Numbered from the stretch's first letter, positions 1-10,845 are shown. The stretch is DNA of 64,000 nt from Arenicellales bacterium (GCA_028284225.1 JANQSD010000023.1:1-64000); one strand, 5' to 3'. The notes: a model not told the origin generated them from the sequence alone. Made by a program: numbers and translations.

Positions 1-24
1 TTCAGAATAACGTTTCTTCTTCAT
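1..24 (-). CDS. Partial IS3-family transposase OrfA (N-terminus only)
   Basis: Only the first eight codons are inside the window (MKKKRYSE), reading out through the left edge. A good ribosome binding site (AGGAG, 8 nt before the ATG) lies at about 33-37. The peptide matches the way many IS3-family OrfA proteins begin (MKKKRY-T/S-E-EQI). A second IS3 remnant lies at 45.0-45.5 kb, so such elements are present in this genome. The call is inferred from eight residues, and another small basic protein cannot be excluded. Confidence 0.45.
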
Positions 25-81
25 GTCGAGATCTCCTAAAACATAGATTAATTGGAAATCTCATCAATGTCATGGCTCTAA

Positions 82-993
82 TTACAGGGGAAAGGTCACG
101 ACTTCGTCAACAAATTCCCAGATTTCCATGACGTATTTACTAGGATTTTCTTGTGAAACAAGCAAAACAATATCAAGATCTGTATGCCAATTCATGTCGT
201 TGACGATACATAATTTTCCTGATTCAAGTTCATCCTTGATCATGCTTTGAGGTATCCAGCCATATAAATCTTGTTGCATCATGAATTGCTTGAACAGGGA
301 ATAAAACTGTAAATTATACTGTGTTACGAATTCAACACCTTGATGGCTGTTTTTTTCACGGATCATCCCCTCAACCTGGCTTAGATAATCACTATTCCGG
401 TATGTAATATGCTTATATTCACCCGGTGATAAGGTTGAGGATGTAATCGCTTCCCGGTTATTACTGGAAGTCACGAATAAAAGCCTTTCTTTACCGATGT
501 GTTTTTTATAGAAATCTTTGTATGAAGGAGCTATGGGAACATCAGGATGTGAATATACTAATAAAAAGTCAGCTTCCCCACTTGTTAATAATTTACCTCT
601 GGTTGAATAATTTGAGTCGATGATGTTCAATTTAATTTCTGGAAACAATTTACTCAGTTTTTTAGCAAATATGGGAATAAATTGATCGACAAGGCCATAA
701 GTGCCAGCAAACGTAATTTCGAACGGTACGAGGAAATCAAGATACGTACGATGCTTAGTATTTTCACAGAGATGAGAAAGAGCCAAGTTGGCAGATTTAT
801 AAAATTTTGCACCAGTCGGTGTGAGGGTGCAAGGTGTGGTTGATCGATCAATGAGTGTAGTTCCAACCCATTGCTCAACACTGCGAATTCGTCGACTTAA
901 TGATGGCTGCGAAAGATTCCGAAGTTTGGCCGCTGATGAAAAGCTGCCAACTTTAGCCAGGATTATAAAATCTTCCAACCAATTGATGTTCAC
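82..993 (-). CDS. LysR-family transcriptional regulator
   Basis: A 303-residue protein of normal LysR length. Residues 1-60 form the winged helix-turn-helix, with the family pattern of FxxxAKxGSFSSAAKLRNLSQPSLSRRI. The remainder is the periplasmic-binding-protein-like effector domain. The final helix region is poorly conserved by eye. Its usual divergent partner is not visible: the gene is followed by the IS-like edge, and more than 900 bp of apparently non-coding DNA lies upstream, before a surface-protein gene. The target and effector are therefore unknown. The regulator may have been separated from its target operon by the insertion at the left edge; that is inference. Confidence 0.9.
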   Translation of the reverse strand: MNINWLEDFIILAKVGSFSSAAKLRNLSQPSLSRRIRSVEQWVGTTLIDRSTTPCTLTPTGAKFYKSANLALSHLCENTKHRTYLDFLVPFEITFAGTYGLVDQFIPIFAKKLSKLFPEIKLNIIDSNYSTRGKLLTSGEADFLLVYSHPDVPIAPSYKDFYKKHIGKERLLFVTSSNNREAITSSTLSPGEYKHITYRNSDYLSQVEGMIREKNSHQGVEFVTQYNLQFYSLFKQFMMQQDLYGWIPQSMIKDELESGKLCIVNDMNWHTDLDIVLLVSQENPSKYVMEIWEFVDEVVTFPL

Positions 994-1020
994 AAAAACC
1001 CCATATGTTTAAAATGTGTT

Positions 1021-1946
1021 ACTGAAACAATCCGAATCAATTCAGGATTTTGTCACCGTGAGGCCGAAAATCAATTTCTTAAGGCGACAGATATTATTAT
1101 AGTGTTCATCAACACAACAAAAAATTAACAAATCATTAAGAGAATAAAATTAAAATAAATTCATGTGCATGGATTATGCGCAGAAATACAATTTATTTTA
1201 AAAGTTTCTTAAGTAACTACAATAACGATAAACTTATGGTTATGTTCACACAGCACAAAAATTTTATCAAGTCAGTAATTAAAAAAATAATTCAATTGTT
1301 AAAATATGTTAAAAAATATAAAAGATAATGCATATAATGAATAGAGTATGCGAAAAGCAAATATAAATTTTTGGGGTTTTCAGGGCATCATTCTCTATGT
1401 TAATGCAGAGAATTAGCAAGCCTGTCTGCAAATTGTAAGCTTTATCGTTGAATATAATAAGTTTAATTTGTGTTAGTTATAGATCAGGGGTTTTTATAAT
1501 TATTTGAAATACTATTGAACAAGGTGTACATCGTTAATCTATAGCGAAAGTGAATAGATTGTTTATTTGGAAACAAGTTTGGTTTTGATTTTGGTTGGTT
1601 GAACATCCTTCACTGTTCCTTTATAGTCGCCTTGGGTATTAAACAGGGGTTACAACTTTCCGGGATTTACGATTTTATTATTCTACAGGGGTAAAGGGAA
1701 TCTGACGGAGATTTCCTGCATGTTACACAAACATGATTTGATCGTCTGATGAGTTAGATCTTTCTCAAGTTGTAAACAATGTTTGAAGTTCAAATTGGAT
1801 CAACATGATAGCTATTCATGTTTGAGGCAGTCATAGGGTTTATGTAGGGAAAACAAATGCGTTATGAATTTTTTAAAAATGGCCTTGACTGTCTTAGCGC
1901 GTGTTCAAAGTGTATTAGTAGTAAATTTTAGAGTAGGTAATAAATT
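1021..1946. other. Long AT-rich intergenic region
   Basis: About 925 bp separate the LysR gene from the DUF11 gene. I see no convincing ORF, RNA gene or long repeat. The stretch is strongly AT-rich and probably holds the promoters of both flanking genes. Its unusual length is the only notable point. Confidence 0.5.
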
Positions 1947-3329
1947 GTGAATCGATCTATATTAACAGTTACAATTCTTGCAGCAGTGACATGTCGAATC
2001 AGCTCATTATTTGCGGTTTTAAAGTATTGCAATTTCTCGAGACTATTGAAGGATTTTAGTTTACTGGTAGTTTTAATTTTTCATTTGTTCCTCACCACTA
2101 ACGCTGCAAACGCACAACTTCAAAATACAACAGAGCCAGGGTTTCTAGTGTATAAAACACTTGGAGCGACCGGTTCTGCCAGTTTACCTAATGGTAATTT
2201 TAGTTGGAGCCATACTTCTCCCGAATTTAATACAAGTTTTGGTTGTCCAATATATGATCCGGTGGATTGGTTTAGAAATTCAGGTTTATCTGCTACATAT
2301 ACTTTCAACACTCCAGTCAATGATATAGGGTTTTTGTTATGGGGTTCTGATAATTTAGATTCAGTATCTGTAACAATTGATGGGAATGTAGTCCCCACTT
2401 CGCTGTCGCTAGCCGTTACGAATTGTTGTCCAAATGGATTCACTCAATGTACCGCAAACCCGTCAAGCTTCTACACTGTATCAGGCAATGTTGTAACTGC
2501 CGGAGTTGATGTACATGGTGGTGATTTGGGTATTATTGTTTCAAATAATACACCCTACACGTCTATAACATTAACTTCAAATTCCGGATCTGGTTGGGGG
2601 TTGGTTGGTTTGCTCTCTACAGCGGAGTTCTTTACGCCGGATCCAACACTCGATAAATCAGTCAATCCAACTACGATCAGTGATGGTTCAAGCGCGACCT
2701 ACACATGGACGATTGACAACACTGCAGCCAACGCGGCCGATCAAACAGGGTTGGGGTTCACTGATACGTTACCATCATCGCTGGTCGTTGCAAATCCTAA
2801 CAATATTGTCAATAACTGTGGCGCTGCGGTGACCGCAACACTTGGGAGCGGGGTAGTGGATGTCAGCGGAGGATCACTTGCTGCGGCATCTACCTGTACA
2901 ATCAGTGTGGATGTAACCAACGTCGCCGGTCAACTCAATACTGACTGTTCGACTAATCCCGCTGCATTTACCAATAGCGGTACAAATATCACCGAGATTA
3001 ACAACCTGGACACATCTTCGGTCACGCCTACATGTTTGGTGGTTTCAGAACCAAGCACAACATTATCTGCCACAAAAGTTGCCTCTACTGATCCTGTCAC
3101 TCCAGGCGTGCCTTTTGACTATGTGATAACGGTCACAGATACAGCTGATGGCGTGGATGCCACGGATGTAGTGGTCACCGATACACTTGACGCTGCGTTA
3201 ACGTTCAGCAATGTTGCGGCTTCCGGCAGCGGCACAACGGATTCCTCGAGTTTGCCCACTGTAACCTGTAGTTGGAGCAGCATTTCGGATGGTGGCAGTG
3301 AGACCTGCACAATCACGGTGGTCCCGTAG
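1947..3329 (+). CDS. Secreted DUF11-repeat protein, apparently C-terminally truncated
   Basis: The frame opens with a GTG at 1947. The hydrophobic stretch and an AxA-type site (TTNAANA-Q) lie around residues 38-56, so the true start may be a downstream TTG near 2046 that gives a normal-length signal peptide. Mature residues of about 57-230 form an all-beta, cysteine-containing domain. A DUF11-type repeat follows at about 232-365, with the pattern DPTLDKSVNPTTISDGSSATYTW. A second DUF11 repeat begins at about 377 and is cut at residue 460, shortly after the CSWSSISDGG segment, before the usual closing strand. The protein is likely surface-exposed or secreted, of adhesin or matrix type. The broken last repeat suggests a nonsense truncation or an allele that lost its distal modules to the neighbouring gene, which carries the same domain. 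Confidence 0.75.
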   Translation: MNRSILTVTILAAVTCRISSLFAVLKYCNFSRLLKDFSLLVVLIFHLFLTTNAANAQLQNTTEPGFLVYKTLGATGSASLPNGNFSWSHTSPEFNTSFGCPIYDPVDWFRNSGLSATYTFNTPVNDIGFLLWGSDNLDSVSVTIDGNVVPTSLSLAVTNCCPNGFTQCTANPSSFYTVSGNVVTAGVDVHGGDLGIIVSNNTPYTSITLTSNSGSGWGLVGLLSTAEFFTPDPTLDKSVNPTTISDGSSATYTWTIDNTAANAADQTGLGFTDTLPSSLVVANPNNIVNNCGAAVTATLGSGVVDVSGGSLAAASTCTISVDVTNVAGQLNTDCSTNPAAFTNSGTNITEINNLDTSSVTPTCLVVSEPSTTLSATKVASTDPVTPGVPFDYVITVTDTADGVDATDVVVTDTLDAALTFSNVAASGSGTTDSSSLPTVTCSWSSISDGGSETCTITVVP

Positions 3330-3552
3330 GAGAGTAGGTTTCCAGAAAGGGGTTTATAAATAAAGTTTTCTTAATTGATATAGGGATGATTAAGGGAATT
3401 TTGCAATCTTCATGCAACTGGCATCTGATTTCATATGGATTTATAAATTGGTTCGCTTGGTTTGTTGTATTTGCCACATCAATTCTGCATCAGCAAATTG
3501 ACAGAAATAAGACAAGTGTTTAGATGCTTTATGAACGTATTAAGGGTATATA

Positions 3553-6500
3553 ATGATGAACAATCAACGATCTAAACAACCACAATTGCAAGCTTTAAGA
3601 TTGCTGTGCCAAATATTGGCCATTTGTGTTATCAGCGGTCTGTCAACGGTTGTCAATGCTGCAATTACAAATGCCGCGCAAATAGAAGCATCAAACACTC
3701 CAACAGTCAATGTCTCTGTTTGTACAGCGAGTACAGCCAATTCCAATTCTATCGGTACCATAGCTAACACCGCCACTATTCAGGCGTCGAATACTGCAGA
3801 TGAATTTGTTGCAAGTTGCGTAGATATTATTGCTAGTTGTGCAGCCAATGAAACAGCTGTGCTTAACCGTGCTACTTTATCCTCTTCTAATTCAGACGCT
3901 GCCTCGGCTACGAATACTGTCTGTGTTTCGCCCAACCTGAATGTGGTAAAAACACTAAGCAGTGGTGGCCCTACCGCTGAGCCCGGCGAAACGCTGACCT
4001 ATAGTATTGCGATTACAAATAACGGCACCTCTTCAATCTCACTTGCGGCCGGTGATGTCCAGGAAACAGTGCCGGCGAACACCACCCATGCCGGCAGCGA
4101 TGACTTTACCTGTGCAGCCACTGCCGCAGGTTCAGCCTGTAGTAACACCAGTGTTGTCAACATTGCCGCTGCTGCAACAGCAACGTTGGCGTTCAGTGTT
4201 ATTGTGGATGATCCGATTCCGGCAGGGGTGACGAGTATAGACAACAGCGTGACAGTGCCGGGTGTGGATTGTACGGCTGCAGGTCAGGACTGTGATGAAA
4301 CCACGCCGGCACCGACGCCTGGCAATGTCACAGGCACGGTGTGGCTGGATGTTGACGGTGATGGTGTTAATGACAATGGTGAACCGGGGATAGCCACTGT
4401 GACGGTGTATGTATGTGCGAGTGGTGTGACACCATGCAACAGTGCAAACTCAATTGCAACAGCTGTGACAGATGCCAACGGTGATTACAACTTTCCAGGC
4501 TTACCGCCAGGTGATTACCAAGTGCAAGTGAACCCGGATGAATTGAATCCGGGCAATGAACTGGACGGATTGCAGGAATCACCCGGTAATATAGCGGGTA
4601 ATTCCGGGACGATCACTCTACCCGAAGGCGGGACTACACAAGCGGGTTTTGGCTATTTGCCGGATCCCGGCACCGGTGTAGTGGAAGGCACGGTGTGGAG
4701 CGATGAGGACGGCGATGGCGTGCAGGACCCGGGTGAAATAGGTATACCTGGCACTACTGTAAATTTATGCCCAGCCAGCGATCCAACGTGTTTGGCCTCG
4801 ACGCCGATTACAACCACGACCGGACCGGACGGCAGTTATATTATTACTGGCGTGAACTCGGGGGATTACGTGGCGTTTGTAGATCCGGCGGACAGCGTAT
4901 TAGCTGCGGCCTGTACACCGGATAGCGTTACAGACTGTGCCACAACACCGGTAGTTAGTCCGCCATTCACCGTGGAACCGGATGGTGTGTTGAGTGATAT
5001 TGATTTTGGTTTCGATCCGGATTCGACACTGACACACACGGACACAATTTTCAATGATCTGGACGGCGACGGCCAGCCGGACGCCGGTGAACCGGGTGTA
5101 GGTGGTGTGACAATCGATTTATTGGACAGTAACGGCAATGTAATTGCGACCACCACCACGGACGCCAATGGTGATTTTAGTTTTGGTGGGTTAGTAGATG
5201 GTGATCAATATACGATTGAAGTGACAGACAATGCAGGCGTGTTGAGTGCATTTATAGAGACCACAAACGGGGTAACAGAATCAACGGGCGGTATGGCGAC
5301 ATTCACGGCAACCGATGTGAGTGGAGATGGTTTGATTGACACGATAGGTGATGATGGCAGTGCGACATTCGGTTACAACCAGCCGGGGTCGATCAGCGGT
5401 AGTGTGTTTAGTGATGCGGACAGCAGTGGAAGCTTTGAGACTGATGAGTCAGGTATTGCGCTCGATAGTGTCGGCAACCCGATTGTAATTGAATTGCAGG
5501 ATGGGGTATGTACACCAGGGGCCGATTGTCCGACAACCACAGTAAATGCCGATGGCAGTTATCAATTTACCGGGATAGCGCCGGGTAGCTACGATGCGGT
5601 AATCACAAACCCACCGGCAGGCACAGCGACGACATTGGAAACAATTCCAGTTACGGTGTCTACCGACGGCAGTGTAAGTGACGTTAACTTTGGTTATAAC
5701 AATACTGGTTTATCCGACATCAGCGGAACAATATTTGAAGATTTGGACAGCGACGGAACCAATGAGCCCAATGGTACGGATGGCAGTGCTGCAACGACGC
5801 AGGACAATGAGCCTGGAATCGGCGGCGTGACGGTGGATTTGATAGATTGCGGTAGCGGCACTTGTTTTGACGGCGATGAAACGGTTGTTGCCAGTACTAT
5901 CTCAAATCCGACAGACGGAAGTTATAGTTTTGGTGACGTGCCGGATGGAAATTATCTGGTAGCGGTGACAGATGTGGCCAATGTACTGGATGGGCAGGAT
6001 TTGACCAGTGGGTTGGATCAGCTGCCGGTGACGGTGGATACAGCCAGCGGCGATGTGGCAGAGGTGGACTTTGGTTATGTCGATCAGGCTCAGACAGGAT
6101 CGGTTACCTCAGGTTTATGGATGGATGAAGACGGTGATGGTGTGCGTGATCCGGATGAACTGCCTATCAGTGGTGTGGAGGTGGTGCTGCATGATTGTGG
6201 TGCGGATGCAGTTTGTGGCAATGCTGATGATGGCCCGGATCGCACTGCAACAACAGACGCAGATGGTAATGTTATTTTTGATGAATTACCGGCAGGTAAT
6301 TATCAATTGGATCCAAATGAGAGTGATCCTGATTTTCCGGCGGGTATGATGGAAACGAATTATTCGGGTTCAACTCCTGGCGGCGTGATACCGTTGACGG
6401 AAGGAAGCCAGATTGATGAAGAATTTGGCTACGTGCCGGATGCAGACGTGGTGTTATTGACCGGAACAGTCTGGAGCGATAGCAATAGTGATGGGTTGAA

Positions 6501-9500
6501 TCAGGACAGTGAAGTGGGGCTTGGTGGCGTGCCGGTGATTATTCAATACGATTCCAACGGTGACGGCGTGGTGGATACAAATGATACCCCGATCACCGCC
6601 ACGACGAATCCTGACGGCACCTGGTCGGCAGCTGTTACACCGAACTCTGCTGCAGGCACATTGTCCGATTACTATGTACGTTATGACAGTACAGGTATTC
6701 CAAGTGAGTTAGATTCAAGCGAGCCGACTAATACCGGTGATCAGGATGGTGATGGATTAAATGATGCTCAGTATGTGCTCACGGGGCTGAATCCGGGCGA
6801 CCAGACCAATGATCTGGATTTTGGTTTTGCCGCGGATACGAATTCAGCCACGCAAGCGGGGAGCATAGCAGGCAATGTTTATGTTGATGTCAATGGTGAT
6901 GGTGACAACGAAAGTGGTGCTGATCCGGCGATGGAATTAGTGACAGTGAATTTGCTGGATTCATCGGGCAGTATTATTGCAACAGTGATCACAGACGAGA
7001 ATGGTAATTACACTTTTGATGGCGTCCTTCCGGGAGATTACACCGTAGTTATTGGTGACACCAATGATGCAACGATTGGGCTAAACCCGACCGAAGTAAT
7101 GGGTGGTTTGACCACCGTGACCATAGCTCCAGACGGTACAGCACCTACAGATGTGAACTTTGGTTATGCTCCGCAGCAGGATACGACCATCGGTTTGGCA
7201 TCGATAGGTAATTTGATTTGGCTGGATGATGCAAGCACAGATGACGGTATTTTCAATCCGCAGCAGGGTGATGTGGGCCTGGCGGGTGTAACAGTGCAGT
7301 GCTGGCATGATACTGATGGTGACGGTGTGTTTCGTTTGAATGGCATAGACAACTTAGTCCGTGAAGTAAAAACGGATGAAAACGGTGAATATTATTGTGA
7401 ATCACTGCCGGGTAATAGCACCTATTTTATCCGCATTACAGATACCGATGGTGTTTTGGTTGGGTTAGTGGATGCAGCGGATAAATCAACGGGCCGCACG
7501 GGTAATGCCAATGATCCGGATAACGAGAACGCACAGTCGATAGCAGGGATGTTGGAGGTGGCATTGCCAACCGATAATTGTGATACGGATATGCGTGGTT
7601 GTACGGCGGCGCAATTAATCGATGATGAGGTGCCGGCTAATATGTACTATATGGTACATACGTCCTCGCCCAACTATACGGCTGACTTTGCGGCCAAGGC
7701 ATCAATTGTAGTGACGGGAACGGTATATGACGAAGGTGCTCCGGGCGATCCGGATAATAACGGAACCTTTGATGGTGCCGATCTGCCGGTTGCCGGATTG
7801 GTGGTGACGGTGACCTATACTTTACCAAGCGGTACGACGGTGAGTTTGACGGATACGACTGATGCAAATGGCGGCTATTCGATTGCAGTGCCGGCGGGCG
7901 TGGCCTTTGTAGTCAGTGTTGATCCTTCCGGAACAACTGTTGACGGTCACAGCGGCACAGAGAATCCAAGCGGCTCAGTGTCCTTTCCAGCCCAGAATAT
8001 TGGGGCTGTACCCCAGGTTAGTTTTGGATTTGAAGAACCACCGACAGTGACCAACCCGATCACCTTGGGGTATTTTCATGCAGAGCAGGGTGTGAATGCC
8101 GGTGAGATTCTGATTCGCTGGCAAACGGTGACGGAGTCAGGAAACGTTGGGTTTAATCTGTACGGTAAAGCCCGAGGGTCGGATTGGCAGAAACTCAACC
8201 CAGATTTGATTGTCTCGCCGGTGGGGGATTCGATAGAAGTTCAGGAATACGAGTATTTATCGGTGGGGCCGGTGGTGACGCGTTTCGCCCTTGGTGATGT
8301 GGATATGTTTGGTAAAGAGACGATTCGCGGGCCGTTCAAACTGGGCAAGCGTCAAGGGGCCAATCGGGCGGATCGTAAGAAGACCAACTGGGCTAAGATT
8401 CGCCAGCAAAGTGAGGCTAAAAAAGCCAAGCGTAAAGCAAAACGTGAGGCCAAGCGTGCCAAACGTATAGAACGGCGTTTAGAACGGAAATTAGATCGGC
8501 AGGAACGCAAAATGCGCAAAAAACTCAAGCGCAAGCAGCGCTTACAGGACAAGGCGTTGAAGTCCACTTCGACTTCCCAATCATTAAATGAATCAAAGCC
8601 GTCTGATTGGACCTCGCGTCTGATCGGGGCGATGTTGTTAACGTTGGTGCCCAGTGCCCAGGCCAGTGAGGTTACTGAACCGGTGACGGACCCGGGATTG
8701 ATTTATTTCAAGACCAGCGAAGCGGGGATTTATCGGGTGACGTATGAACAGTTATTAGCCCAGGGGATTGATCTGACAGGGGTGAAGCACTGGCGGTTAG
8801 CGTTGATGCACCGGGGCGAACGGGTGGCGGTTCGTAGTAAAGGACAGACGCACCCGGAGCGCGAGCAGCGCTGGTATTTTGGGCCGGGAGGCTGGATAGA
8901 GTTTGTAGCGGAAGAATCAACGAGTTTATATACCGATCAATCGGTGTATGCATTGTATGAGGATTTTTACAAACGGAAATCGATGAGGTATGACGTGACC
9001 AATCCGAACCGTATAGCGGCGCCGGTAACGACCAGTTATAAAGCGACGGTGAAGTCGGATTATGAGTTAAGGTATTCGCCGGCGGCATCAGTGCCGGACC
9101 CGTGGTATGCGACCCGGCTTGTATCGACCAGCCAGCCGGTAACCCACAATTTACCGCTTGAGTTAGATCATATTTTGCCGGGACCGGTGAGTGTAGAGGC
9201 AGCGGTATGGGGTGGATTTGTCGGTAATCACCAAGTGTCGGTGCAGTTGAATGATTATGCAGTGGGGGCAGCGTCTTTTAGTGGGTTTACAGCGCGTACA
9301 ATTGGCGGGCAAACAACGACGGCTGCGTTAGTCGAGGGTTTAAATTTTGTCAAGGTAACGGTCACGAACTCAGAAGGGCAGGTGGCTGATGTGGTGCATA
9401 CGGATGAATGGTCAGTGAGTTACCCACGCCGTCTTGCCGTGAATAGTGATGCCGAGCAGTTGATATTTCGCTCTCAGGCGCCGCGGTTGCAGGTGCAGGG

Positions 9501-10791
9501 GTATAAAAAATTCCAGCCGGGAGCATTAAACCGCCGAGTGTATCGTAAGCGGGCCAATGGCGAGATGGAATCATTGAGTAAGGTGTGGATGCCGTTGTAT
9601 GCGGATGGGAAGTATCGGCTGCGGTTTGCCGGTGATGGGTTGGAGGAATCGACGTATTACGTGAGTTTGGTGAAGGGATTAAAGCAGGTGGAGTTTATGG
9701 ACCCGGTGCAGCAGCCAGATTTACTGTCGGGCAACGGTCAGTATTTAGTGATCAGTCATCCGGATTTTATAGATGAGCATATGGCTGAGTTGATTGCGGT
9801 GCGCCAGAGTGAGGGATACAGTACCAAAGTGGTGAATGTTGAGGCAGTGTATAGCGCCTTTGACCATGGTCATTTTGGTGCGCAGGCGATTGACCGTTAT
9901 ATTCGTTGGGCACATGCGAACTTGGGCACGGAGATGGTGTTATTGGTTGGCGCGGATACGCATGATTACCATGATTATAAGAACACGGGGTCGATGAGTT
10001 TTATGCCGTCGTTGTATGTGCAGACCAGTGATCGGATATATCATGCACCATCAGATGCCAAGTATGCAGATGTGGATGGAGATGATATTCCGGATGTTGC
10101 AATAGGCCGGATGATTCCCAGGACAACCCAGGAGTGGGCGAATAGTGTGACCAAGACACTGCAATATGCATCACATCCTAATCCTAATTCGATAGTGTTT
10201 GCAGTGGATGAGGCAGATAGCGCAGGACAATATTCATTTAGTGCGGATGCTGATGAGACAATAGCCGAGTTGCCGGATGCCTGGCAAGGTAACATTACCC
10301 GTGCGTATATTGATGAGTTGGGTATTGCCGGGGCCAGATCGATGTTATTAGACGCTTTGAACGATGGTCAGGCAGTGGCCGGGATGTTTGGCCATTCCGG
10401 TGCCCGTGACTGGACATTTTCCGGATTATTCAAGGCTGATGATGCTGGGAGTTTGACCAATGCCGGGTCGCCGACGGTGATCACACAGTGGGGATGTTGG
10501 AACACCTATTATGTGGCAGCGACAGAAGATACCCTGGCACATGAGTTTTTACTTAATGACTTAAATGGTGCGGCAGCGGTGTTGGGAGCGAGTACGTTGA
10601 CGCAGGCGGATCATGAGCGGGAATTAGCGAAGCAGGTGTACCCGCGTATGTTTGAGGCGGGTAAGCCGGTTGGTCAGGCTGTGTTAGAGGCCAAACGTGC
10701 TCATGCACTCACTTATTCTGATGAGTTGGATGTTATTTTAGGTTGGAACCTGTTGGGTGATCCGGCCTTGCAAGTTGAACAAGGTGAATAG
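3553..10791 (+). CDS. Giant secreted protein: DUF11, ten SdrD-B modules, basic linker, C25 (gingipain-type) peptidase
   Basis: This 2412-residue protein has a signal peptide of about 36 residues (ending STVVNA). A DUF11-type domain occupies roughly 130-240. Ten SdrD-B-like modules begin near residues 259, 380, 499, 616, 725, 853, 971, 1107, 1218 and 1390, most opening with D-x-DGDGxxDxxE calcium-loop patterns. Residues of about 1500-1597 form the ITLGYF...NVGFNLYGK domain common beside C25 peptidases. A Lys/Arg-rich segment (about 1600-1668) follows, then a second signal-peptide-like stretch ending SAQA near 1704. The C-terminal domain (about 2064-2412) is peptidase family C25. His2281 (in MFGHSG) and Cys2315 (in QWGCWN) are 34 residues apart, as expected for the gingipain His/Cys dyad. 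No LPXTG, PEP-CTERM or T9SS tail is evident at the C-terminus. It is probably a surface or secreted protease-adhesin. The domain calls are confident; the function is inferred. Confidence 0.85.
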   Translation: MMNNQRSKQPQLQALRLLCQILAICVISGLSTVVNAAITNAAQIEASNTPTVNVSVCTASTANSNSIGTIANTATIQASNTADEFVASCVDIIASCAANETAVLNRATLSSSNSDAASATNTVCVSPNLNVVKTLSSGGPTAEPGETLTYSIAITNNGTSSISLAAGDVQETVPANTTHAGSDDFTCAATAAGSACSNTSVVNIAAAATATLAFSVIVDDPIPAGVTSIDNSVTVPGVDCTAAGQDCDETTPAPTPGNVTGTVWLDVDGDGVNDNGEPGIATVTVYVCASGVTPCNSANSIATAVTDANGDYNFPGLPPGDYQVQVNPDELNPGNELDGLQESPGNIAGNSGTITLPEGGTTQAGFGYLPDPGTGVVEGTVWSDEDGDGVQDPGEIGIPGTTVNLCPASDPTCLASTPITTTTGPDGSYIITGVNSGDYVAFVDPADSVLAAACTPDSVTDCATTPVVSPPFTVEPDGVLSDIDFGFDPDSTLTHTDTIFNDLDGDGQPDAGEPGVGGVTIDLLDSNGNVIATTTTDANGDFSFGGLVDGDQYTIEVTDNAGVLSAFIETTNGVTESTGGMATFTATDVSGDGLIDTIGDDGSATFGYNQPGSISGSVFSDADSSGSFETDESGIALDSVGNPIVIELQDGVCTPGADCPTTTVNADGSYQFTGIAPGSYDAVITNPPAGTATTLETIPVTVSTDGSVSDVNFGYNNTGLSDISGTIFEDLDSDGTNEPNGTDGSAATTQDNEPGIGGVTVDLIDCGSGTCFDGDETVVASTISNPTDGSYSFGDVPDGNYLVAVTDVANVLDGQDLTSGLDQLPVTVDTASGDVAEVDFGYVDQAQTGSVTSGLWMDEDGDGVRDPDELPISGVEVVLHDCGADAVCGNADDGPDRTATTDADGNVIFDELPAGNYQLDPNESDPDFPAGMMETNYSGSTPGGVIPLTEGSQIDEEFGYVPDADVVLLTGTVWSDSNSDGLNQDSEVGLGGVPVIIQYDSNGDGVVDTNDTPITATTNPDGTWSAAVTPNSAAGTLSDYYVRYDSTGIPSELDSSEPTNTGDQDGDGLNDAQYVLTGLNPGDQTNDLDFGFAADTNSATQAGSIAGNVYVDVNGDGDNESGADPAMELVTVNLLDSSGSIIATVITDENGNYTFDGVLPGDYTVVIGDTNDATIGLNPTEVMGGLTTVTIAPDGTAPTDVNFGYAPQQDTTIGLASIGNLIWLDDASTDDGIFNPQQGDVGLAGVTVQCWHDTDGDGVFRLNGIDNLVREVKTDENGEYYCESLPGNSTYFIRITDTDGVLVGLVDAADKSTGRTGNANDPDNENAQSIAGMLEVALPTDNCDTDMRGCTAAQLIDDEVPANMYYMVHTSSPNYTADFAAKASIVVTGTVYDEGAPGDPDNNGTFDGADLPVAGLVVTVTYTLPSGTTVSLTDTTDANGGYSIAVPAGVAFVVSVDPSGTTVDGHSGTENPSGSVSFPAQNIGAVPQVSFGFEEPPTVTNPITLGYFHAEQGVNAGEILIRWQTVTESGNVGFNLYGKARGSDWQKLNPDLIVSPVGDSIEVQEYEYLSVGPVVTRFALGDVDMFGKETIRGPFKLGKRQGANRADRKKTNWAKIRQQSEAKKAKRKAKREAKRAKRIERRLERKLDRQERKMRKKLKRKQRLQDKALKSTSTSQSLNESKPSDWTSRLIGAMLLTLVPSAQASEVTEPVTDPGLIYFKTSEAGIYRVTYEQLLAQGIDLTGVKHWRLALMHRGERVAVRSKGQTHPEREQRWYFGPGGWIEFVAEESTSLYTDQSVYALYEDFYKRKSMRYDVTNPNRIAAPVTTSYKATVKSDYELRYSPAASVPDPWYATRLVSTSQPVTHNLPLELDHILPGPVSVEAAVWGGFVGNHQVSVQLNDYAVGAASFSGFTARTIGGQTTTAALVEGLNFVKVTVTNSEGQVADVVHTDEWSVSYPRRLAVNSDAEQLIFRSQAPRLQVQGYKKFQPGALNRRVYRKRANGEMESLSKVWMPLYADGKYRLRFAGDGLEESTYYVSLVKGLKQVEFMDPVQQPDLLSGNGQYLVISHPDFIDEHMAELIAVRQSEGYSTKVVNVEAVYSAFDHGHFGAQAIDRYIRWAHANLGTEMVLLVGADTHDYHDYKNTGSMSFMPSLYVQTSDRIYHAPSDAKYADVDGDDIPDVAIGRMIPRTTQEWANSVTKTLQYASHPNPNSIVFAVDEADSAGQYSFSADADETIAELPDAWQGNITRAYIDELGIAGARSMLLDALNDGQAVAGMFGHSGARDWTFSGLFKADDAGSLTNAGSPTVITQWGCWNTYYVAATEDTLAHEFLLNDLNGAAAVLGASTLTQADHERELAKQVYPRMFEAGKPVGQAVLEAKRAHALTYSDELDVILGWNLLGDPALQVEQGE

Positions 10792-10845
10792 GGACTGTAT
10801 AAAATCAGTCTGCAACTGTCATCTTTGATAGACAAAGGAGAACTT

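Noticed and set aside
3553-8000. Tandem repeats read as a CRISPR or satellite array
   Set aside because: The repetition is at protein level (SdrD-B modules of about 110-130 residues) in one open frame, with divergent nucleotide sequence and no spacer structure.
4284-9574. Antisense ORFs within the SdrD-B/C25 gene
   Set aside because: They mirror the codon bias of a repetitive gene and show no recognised domain or ribosome binding site.
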